Shown: piece by piece, positions 57,451 to 64,000 of the stretch
Layout of the letters: every line of letters starts with the position of its first letter
Position numbering within the stretch: position 1 is the first letter of the stretch
DNA from: Kitasatospora sp. GAS204B
GTDB taxonomy: Bacteria; Actinomycetota; Actinomycetes; Streptomycetales; Streptomycetaceae
Direction: 5' to 3'
Assembly (NCBI RefSeq): GCF_029892155.1
Contig: NZ_JARZAG010000002.1
Coordinates: 62,001 to 126,000, forward strand
Length of the DNA: 64,000 bases
Translations under genes and position numbers: made by a program
The notes under the pieces: generated by a model
The model's input: the letters and a program-made list of their open reading frames with translations, nothing else
What the model was told of the DNA's origin: nothing
Databases searched by the model: none

Positions 57451-58323
57451 TCAGGCCTTGTGGTTGTAGAAGCCCTGGCCGCTCTTGCGGCCCAGGTCCC
57501 CCGCCGTGACCATCCGGGCCATGATCTCGGGAGCGGCGAACTTCTCGTCCTGGGTCTCCTCGTAGATGTTCCGCGCGGCGTGCAGCAGGATGTCCACGCC
57601 GGTCAGGTCGGCGGTCTGCAGCGGGCCCATCGGGTGGCCGAAGCCCAGGCGGCAGGCGGTGTCGATGTCCTCGGCGGTGGCCACCCCGGACTCGTAGAGC
57701 TTGGCGGCCTCCACCACCAGCGCGGTGATCAGGCGGGTGGTGATGAAGCCGGCCACGTCACGGTTGACCACGACCACCTCCTTGCCCACCCCCTCGGCGA
57801 AGGCGCGCGCGGTGGCCAGCGCGGCGTCGCTGGTCTTGTAGCCGCGGACCAGCTCGACCAGGCGCATCAGCGGCACCGGCGAGAAGAAGTGCACGCCGAC
57901 CACGGACTCCGGGCGCTCGGTGACGGCGGCGATCCGGGTGATCGGGATGGCCGAGGTGTTGCTGCCCAGCACCGCGCCGTCCTTGGCCAGCTTGTCCAGC
58001 TCGCGGAAGACGGCCTCCTTGACCTCCAACTGCTCGAAGACGGCCTCGATCACGATGTCCGCCTCGCCGATCGCGGCCAGGTCGGTGGTGGTGGTGATCC
58101 GGCCGAGCGCGGCGGTGGCCTCGTCGGCGGTGAGCTTGCCCTTGCTGACGAACTTCTCGTACGAGGCCTCGATGGCGTCCAGGCCGCGCCGCAGCGCCTG
58201 CTCGGTGACGTCCCGCAGCACCACCGGGTGACCGGCCTGCGCGGACACCTGCGCGATGCCCGCGCCCATGAGTCCGGCGCCGATCACGGCGATCTGCTGA
58301 CGCTGCGTGGGTACGTTGCTCAT
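57451..58323 (-). CDS. hbd: 3-hydroxybutyryl-CoA dehydrogenase
   Basis: 290 residues. The ATG at 58323 has GGAG 8 bases upstream; the longer frame start is rejected. Rossmann motif IAVIGAGLMGAGIAQVSAQAGHPVVLRD (about 10-37), VIEAVFEQLEVK, SNTSAIPITRIA, HFFSPVPLMRLVEL and VVNRDVAGFITTRL, then LGFGHPMGPLQTADLTGVD. It reduces acetoacetyl-CoA to 3-hydroxybutyryl-CoA, in a path with the thiolase at 39916 and onward to butyryl-CoA, the substrate side of IcmA. Same strand as the two-component genes, with a 160-base gap. Confidence 0.94.
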   Translation of the reverse strand: MSNVPTQRQQIAVIGAGLMGAGIAQVSAQAGHPVVLRDVTEQALRRGLDAIEASYEKFVSKGKLTADEATAALGRITTTTDLAAIGEADIVIEAVFEQLEVKEAVFRELDKLAKDGAVLGSNTSAIPITRIAAVTERPESVVGVHFFSPVPLMRLVELVRGYKTSDAALATARAFAEGVGKEVVVVNRDVAGFITTRLITALVVEAAKLYESGVATAEDIDTACRLGFGHPMGPLQTADLTGVDILLHAARNIYEETQDEKFAAPEIMARMVTAGDLGRKSGQGFYNHKA

Positions 58324-58370
58324 GGCTGCTTCTCCCGAAGTCCCGTCCAGGCGTGCTCCGGGGCAGGGTT

Positions 58371-58398
58371 CTCCCCCGACCTTCGGCCGGGAGGTACG
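58371..58398. repeat. Short intergenic palindrome-like element
   Basis: CTCCCCCGACCTTCGGCCGGGAGG has an imperfect self-complementary form around a TTCG loop, in the gap before hbd. I recall similar sequences scattered in streptomycete intergenic regions, but copies are not seen elsewhere in this window. Confidence 0.3.
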
Positions 58399-58483
58399 CC
58401 CGATGCCGGGAGCCGCGCCGCTCACCGCTCGGACTGTAGTGCCCCGGGCCGGGCCGTGGGGTGATTGGCGGGTGTGATCTGTG

Positions 58484-59149
58484 TCAGGCCCCAGGGCGCT
58501 CCGGGACGGCGGGCAGCACCACACCCAAGTCCTGGGCCAGGATCGCCGCCTGGACCCGGCTGCGCAGCTCCAGCTTGGCCAGGATCCGGCTCACGTGGGT
58601 CTTGGTGGTGGCCTCCGCCATGGCCAGCCGGCGGGCGATCTGCCCGTTGCTCAGCCCCGCGCCGATCGCCGCGAACACCTCGCGCTCGCGCTGGGTCAGG
58701 GTGGCCAGCCCCGCCGGATCGCCGCGCTCGGGCCGGGCGAAGGTGCTGATCAGCCGTCGGGTGACGGACGGCGCGAGCATGCCGTCGCCGCGCGCCACCG
58801 TGCGGATGCCCTCGATCAGGGTCTCCGCCTCCAGGTCCTTGAGCAGGAAGCCGGCCGCGCCGGCCCGCAGCGCGCCGTGCACGTACTCGTCGAGGTCGAA
58901 GGTGGTCAGCACCAGCACCTGGGCGGCGCCGGCGGCGGTGATCCGCCGGGTCGCCGCGACACCGTCCAGCCGGGGCATCTGAACGTCCATCAGCACCACG
59001 TCAGGGCGCAGCTCCAGCGCCAGGCTGACGGCCTGTTCGCCGTCGGCCGCCTCGCCGACCACCGAGAAGTCCGGTTCGGCCCGCAGGATCATCACCAGGG
59101 CGGCCCGGACCGCCGCCTGATCCTCCGCCACCAGGATCCGGATCGTCAT
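58484..59149 (-). CDS. Two-component response regulator, NarL/LuxR type
   Basis: 221 residues. The ATG at 59149 overlaps the kinase stop and has GGGGGAG 5 bases upstream. Receiver domain with acidic pair in ILVAEDQ, phospho-acceptor Asp55 in VVLMDVQMP, Thr in VLVLTTFD and Lys in FLLKDLE; then a LuxR-type helix-turn-helix, LTQREREVFAAIGAGLSNGQIARRL with TTKTHVSRILAKLELRSR. It is co-translated with the upstream sensor kinase. Target genes are unknown. Confidence 0.95.
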   Translation of the reverse strand: MTIRILVAEDQAAVRAALVMILRAEPDFSVVGEAADGEQAVSLALELRPDVVLMDVQMPRLDGVAATRRITAAGAAQVLVLTTFDLDEYVHGALRAGAAGFLLKDLEAETLIEGIRTVARGDGMLAPSVTRRLISTFARPERGDPAGLATLTQREREVFAAIGAGLSNGQIARRLAMAEATTKTHVSRILAKLELRSRVQAAILAQDLGVVLPAVPERPGA

Positions 59150-60366
59150 CTGCGCTCCCCCTCGTCCACCGCGGCCGGCCCCACCGGCAGCACCGCGCGT
59201 ACCCGCCACAACTCGCCCACCGGGCCGGCCTCGAAGCTACCGCCGAGCAGCTGGGCCCGCTCCCCCATGCCGACCAGACCCGCCCTGGCGCCGGGCAGCG
59301 TGCGGCCCGCGTCGGGCCGGTACGGGCTGTCCACCGCGATCTCCACCCGCTCCGGGCAACTGGACAGCCGCAGCCGCACGGTGCCGCGCCCGGCGTGCTT
59401 GAGCGCGTTGGTGAGCGACTCCTGGACGATGCGGTAGGCGGCCAGGTCGACCGGCGCGGGCAGTTCGCCGTGGTCGCCGTCCAGCGAGGTCTCGAAGTCC
59501 AGCCCGGCGGCCGGCCCGGCGGCCCGGGCCTGGGCCAGCAGGCTGTCCAACGCCTCCAGCCGGGGCGCCCGATGGTCGGCGGGGAGCTCCTGGTCGGCCC
59601 GCAACAGGCCGATCATGCGACGCATCTCGGCCAACCCCTGCACGCTGTTCTCCCGGATCACCGCGAGCGCGGCCACCAGCGGATCCTCCTGCGGACGCTG
59701 CTGGCGGCGGGCCAGCGACTGCGCGCCGGTGGCGTGGATGGCGATCGCCGAGAGGTGGTTGGCCACCACGTCGTGCAGCTCGCGGGCCATCCGGGCCCGC
59801 TCGGCGGCCACCGCGCCGCGCCGGTCCAGCTCGGCCAGCAGCGTGGTCTGCTCGGCCCGCAGCCGCTCGGTCTCGGCCTGGTCGCGGTGTCTGCGGACCA
59901 GCACGGCGGTCCAGACCGGGGCGAGGAAGATCAGCGCCGCCCAGACCACCGCCCCCAGCGCGTTGCCGATCGTGGTGTGGCTCGCGATGACACCGGCGAT
60001 CGCCAGGGTCATGCCCGCCCCGGTCAGCTGCAGGACCAGCGGCGTGCGGCGCGGGCCGTAGAGGGTGCCGGCGTAGAGCAGGTCGGTGTACATGATCACG
60101 GTGGCCGTCAGGATCCCGCCGAACGTCCCGGCCAGGAAGATCAGGCCGCCGAGCGTGACCGTCAGGATCGGCCGGCGGCGCCGGAACAGTTCCAGCACCG
60201 CCATCGCCAGCAGGGAGGCCAGCCGCAGCCAGGGCGAGACGTGCTCGCCCTCGTTGTACGCGTGGCCGGCGAGCATCAGCAGCCCGCCGCAGAGGCCGGA
60301 CGCGGCGATCGCCAGGTCGACCTGGCGCGGCGTGAGGTGGAGCGGGGTGAGGCGGAGCGGTAGCAC
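59146..60366 (-). CDS. Sensor histidine kinase, NarL-type (HisKA_3)
   Basis: 406 residues. GTG at 60366 (MLPLRLTPLHLTPRQVD). The N-terminal half holds about five hydrophobic segments (about 18-155), making a membrane sensor without a large outer domain. Then HisKA_3 with phospho-acceptor His198 in ARELHDVVANHLSAIAIHA, and the HATPase domain: ESLTNALKHAG (N-box) and GLVGMGERAQLLGGSF (G-boxes). The stop overlaps the regulator's ATG (ATGA). No signal can be named; the small transmembrane sensor class often detects membrane stress. Confidence 0.94.
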   Translation of the reverse strand: MLPLRLTPLHLTPRQVDLAIAASGLCGGLLMLAGHAYNEGEHVSPWLRLASLLAMAVLELFRRRRPILTVTLGGLIFLAGTFGGILTATVIMYTDLLYAGTLYGPRRTPLVLQLTGAGMTLAIAGVIASHTTIGNALGAVVWAALIFLAPVWTAVLVRRHRDQAETERLRAEQTTLLAELDRRGAVAAERARMARELHDVVANHLSAIAIHATGAQSLARRQQRPQEDPLVAALAVIRENSVQGLAEMRRMIGLLRADQELPADHRAPRLEALDSLLAQARAAGPAAGLDFETSLDGDHGELPAPVDLAAYRIVQESLTNALKHAGRGTVRLRLSSCPERVEIAVDSPYRPDAGRTLPGARAGLVGMGERAQLLGGSFEAGPVGELWRVRAVLPVGPAAVDEGERR

Positions 60367-60450
60367 GGCCCCATCCCACCACTTCGCCGCGTCCGTTGGC
60401 TGTACATCGAAGGTTGCAGCCTGCGCTCCACCCTTGCGACGAGGGACCGA

Positions 60451-61023
60451 CTAGCGGTTCTCCCCCGGCACCCAGAGCACGTCCCCGCGCTCCTTGTTGG
60501 CCGTCCTGGCCAGGATGAAGAGCAGATCGGAGAGCCGGTTGAGGTACTTGGCGGTCAGCGGGTTGACGCTCTCCCCGTGCTCCTCGATCGCCGCCCAGGT
60601 GGCCCGCTCCGCCCGCCGCACCACGGTGCAGGCCAGGTGCAGGTAGGCCGCCCCGGGGGTGCCGCCCGGCAGGATGAAGCTGCGCAGCTTCTCCAACTCG
60701 GCGTTGTAGCGGTCGCAGTCGGCTTCCAGCCGGTCGATGTAGCCCTGCTCGACCCGCAGCGGCGGGTACTTGGGGTCCGCCACCACCGGGGTGGACAGGT
60801 CGGCCCCGACGTCGAAGAGGTCGTTCTGGATCCGGGTCAGCACCGCGACCAGGTCCTCGGCCAGCGCCCCGGCGGCGATCGCCACCCCGAGCGCGGCGTT
60901 GGCCTCGTTGGCGTCCGCGTAGGCGAGCAGTCGCGGATCGGTCTTGGTCGTGCGGCTCATGTCACCGAGCGCGGTGGTGCCGTCATCGCCGGTGCGGGTG
61001 TAGATGCGCGTGAGGTTGACCAT
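60451..61023 (-). CDS. Cob(I)alamin adenosyltransferase, PduO type
   Basis: 190 residues. ATG at 61023 (MVNLTRIYTRTGDDGTTALGD), with only a weak GTAGG upstream. PduO family ATP-binding motif TRTGDDGTTALGD at the start, then FDVGADLSTPV, FILPGGTPGAAYLHLACTVVRRAERA and LNRLSDLLFILAR. It makes adenosylcobalamin, the cofactor of isobutyryl-CoA and methylmalonyl-CoA mutases, whose genes or helpers (icmA, meaB, mce) are in this window. The gap to the DUF2550 gene is 32 bases. Confidence 0.94.
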   Translation of the reverse strand: MVNLTRIYTRTGDDGTTALGDMSRTTKTDPRLLAYADANEANAALGVAIAAGALAEDLVAVLTRIQNDLFDVGADLSTPVVADPKYPPLRVEQGYIDRLEADCDRYNAELEKLRSFILPGGTPGAAYLHLACTVVRRAERATWAAIEEHGESVNPLTAKYLNRLSDLLFILARTANKERGDVLWVPGENR

Positions 61024-61055
61024 GGGACGAAGCCTACTCAGGCCTCTCCGGCCGA

Positions 61056-61556
61056 CTACGCGACGTTGACCCGCTGCCCGGGCGGGGCCGCCTCCAGCCA
61101 GGCGAGGAAGCCGGTGAGCGCGTCGTCGCTCATCGCCAGCTCCAGCGGGACGCCGTTGTGCAGGCAGCGCAGCACGACGGAGTTGGAGAGCAGGGCGAGT
61201 TCCTCCTGGCCCTCGGGGTAGCGGCGGCCGAGCACCTCGATCTCGCGGCGGGGCAGCACCTTGCGGGGGCGGGGGGCGTAGGAGAAGACCCGGAACCACT
61301 CGATGTGGTCGCCGCTGTAGCGCCCGATACCGAAAACCCACCCCTTGCCGTCGGTCGCGGGGACCGGGGCTGAGGTGGGCTGTCCGTTCTCGTCGAGATC
61401 GGGGAGGGTCGAGGCGTCGGCCGGCATTTTCAGGCGGTAACTGCAGTCGAAGGTGCCGCCGACCCGCTGGATGAGGCGGCGGCGTACCGCGAACGCCACC
61501 AGGCCGACCACCCCCAGGGCCACGACCGCCGCGCACACCACAAGGGCGAGGACCAT
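61056..61556 (-). CDS. DUF2550 family membrane-anchored protein
   Basis: 166 residues. The ATG at 61556 has AGGAGG 9 bases upstream; a GTG at 61562 is too close to that site. One N-terminal transmembrane helix (MVLALVVCAAVVALGVVGLVAFAV) with a basic RRRLIQRVGG next, then a soluble part: TFDCSYRLKMP, GKGWVFGIGRYSGDHIEWFRVFSYAPRPRK and DDALTGFLAWLEAAPP. DUF2550 genes commonly lie beside atp genes in actinomycetes, as here. Function unknown. Confidence 0.9.
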   Translation of the reverse strand: MVLALVVCAAVVALGVVGLVAFAVRRRLIQRVGGTFDCSYRLKMPADASTLPDLDENGQPTSAPVPATDGKGWVFGIGRYSGDHIEWFRVFSYAPRPRKVLPRREIEVLGRRYPEGQEELALLSNSVVLRCLHNGVPLELAMSDDALTGFLAWLEAAPPGQRVNVA

Positions 61557-61638
61557 GCTCACCGACCTCCTCGCTACCCGCATCCCCGTTTTGCCGGTCG
61601 TATCAACGAAACAACGGCACTGTCCCTACCAACCGATA

Positions 61639-61680
61639 CGACAGTCCCGGGGTCACGCTCACGCGTCCCCGGGACCGTCG
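61639..61680 (-). terminator. Terminator of the ATP synthase operon
   Basis: Arms 61639-61652 and 61667-61680 pair over 14 bp with one mismatch, with a 14-base loop, 34 bases beyond the atpC stop. Confidence 0.6.
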
Positions 61681-61713
61681 GTCAAACCATTGTGCGAACC
61701 GCTGTGCGAAACC

Positions 61714-62091
61714 TCAGGCGGCCTTGCGGCCGGCCGCGACGAGGCGAACCTCGGCGCGCCGCTCGGCGTGCGCGTCGCTCTCGCTCTTGGCGAGCTCCAG
61801 CGCACGCTCCGCGCGGTTCACATCGATCTCGTCGGCCAGCTCGGCGATCTCCGCGAGCAGAGACAGCTTGTTGTCGGCGAACGAGATGAAGCCACCGTGC
61901 ACGGCGGCGATGACGGTGCCGCCATCGGTCGTGCGGATGGTGACCGGGCCGGACTCCAGCACGCTCAGCACCGGGGTGTGACCCGGCATGATGCCGGTGT
62001 CACCGGAAGCCGTGCGGGCGACAACGATGGTGGCCGCACCGGACCACACCTTGCGGTCGGCTGCGACCAGCTCGACGTGCAGCTCAGCCAA
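61714..62091 (-). CDS. atpC: ATP synthase F1 epsilon subunit
   Basis: 125 residues. The start is a TTG at 62091 with AGGAG 6 bases upstream, giving MAELHVELVAADRKVWSG. The beta-sandwich shows GTVIAAVHGGFISFADNKLSLLAEIAELADEIDVNRAERALELAKS, with the C-terminal helices DVNRAERALELAKSESDAHAERR. It sits on the central stalk and can regulate ATP hydrolysis. TTG is a weak start codon and may lower expression. It is separated from atpD by 183 bases containing a hairpin, unlike the tight spacing of the other atp genes. Confidence 0.95.
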   Translation of the reverse strand: MAELHVELVAADRKVWSGAATIVVARTASGDTGIMPGHTPVLSVLESGPVTIRTTDGGTVIAAVHGGFISFADNKLSLLAEIAELADEIDVNRAERALELAKSESDAHAERRAEVRLVAAGRKAA

Positions 62092-62209
62092 CGTGGGCTC
62101 CTAGGCTCTTGCAACGCCCGATTTCTCGGGAGTTTCGGTAAGAATAACGGGCTCGCACCCCTGGCATGAAACGAGGAGCGCGGAGATGACCGGAATCACA
62201 GCCCTCGTG

Positions 62210-62252
62210 CCATGAGGGGTGGTCCCCAGGATGCGGGAACCACCCCTCATGG
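62210..62252 (-). terminator. Hairpin between atpD and atpC (attenuator or mRNA stabiliser)
   Basis: Arms 62210-62223 and 62239-62252 are perfect over 14 bp, with extra GGG/CCC pairing inside. It lies 22 bases after the atpD stop and inside the operon, 118 bases before atpC. Confidence 0.65.
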
Positions 62253-62274
62253 TCACTCACGGCTGAGCGGCCGG

Positions 62275-64000
<1,726 letters not shown>

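Overview
The window is very GC-rich DNA with GTG, TTG and ATG starts, AGGAGG-type ribosome binding sites, many TGA stops and 4-bp ATGA/GTGA overlaps between coupled genes. Its contents are typical of a streptomycete (Streptomyces, Kitasatospora or a close relative): the cytoskeletal pair scy-filP, the GlgE glycogen/trehalose pathway, NucS mismatch repair, DUF6230/DUF6114 proteins and an F1Fo ATP synthase operon. From memory, content and order resemble the S. coelicolor core segment around SCO5370-SCO5460. This is a chromosomal core region. I see no insertion sequence, prophage, tRNA, rRNA or CRISPR array.

Layout. 1-3.3 kb: the start of an RsbW-like ATP-binding protein running off the left edge, and two tandem lipoprotein L,D-transpeptidases. 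3.7-22 kb: alpha-glucan metabolism, with glgX, a heterodimeric ABC exporter pair, a small membrane protein, glgP, and divergent from it glgE-treS-mak-glgB. Together these convert trehalose to maltose (TreS), maltose to maltose-1-phosphate (Mak), and maltose-1-phosphate to linear alpha-glucan (GlgE), which is branched by GlgB and broken down by GlgX and GlgP. 22-28.4 kb: a membrane-anchored esterase, then pta-ackA and pyk (acetyl-P/acetate and pyruvate formation). 28.5-31.3 kb: a three-gene operon of exported or membrane proteins of unknown function (DUF6230, DUF6114 and a Ser/Pro/Thr-rich secreted protein).

32-42 kb: a thioredoxin-TPR protein, a TetR regulator, the large subunit of isobutyryl-CoA mutase, two DUF3817 membrane proteins flanking a MarR gene, a DUF2127 membrane protein with a second MarR gene that has a clear palindromic operator candidate, the B12-mutase chaperone MeaB, a thiolase and methylmalonyl-CoA epimerase. 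With the 3-hydroxybutyryl-CoA dehydrogenase (57.5 kb) and the cobalamin adenosyltransferase (60.5 kb) these form a C3/C4 acyl-CoA and B12 theme. 42-47.8 kb: scy (1534 aa coiled coil) and filP.

47.9-64 kb: an alpha/beta hydrolase, an ABC ATPase/permease pair, a small zinc-binding protein, a luciferase-like monooxygenase, an SCO5389-type small protein, nucS, a membrane-anchored P-loop protein with a long (Thr-Pro)n exterior tail, a STAS protein, the hydroxybutyryl-CoA dehydrogenase, a two-component system, the adenosyltransferase, a DUF2550 protein, and the end of the ATP synthase operon (atpC, atpD and the 3' end of atpG, on the minus strand and running off the right edge).

The gene ends are richly supplied with long inverted repeats, mostly terminators. 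The least explained parts are the DUF6230/DUF6114 operon, the basic Ser/Thr/Lys extension of GlgE, the P-loop protein with an altered Walker A, a repeat cluster in the leader of the SCO5389-type gene, and AT-rich operator-like palindromes beside the icmA and marR genes.
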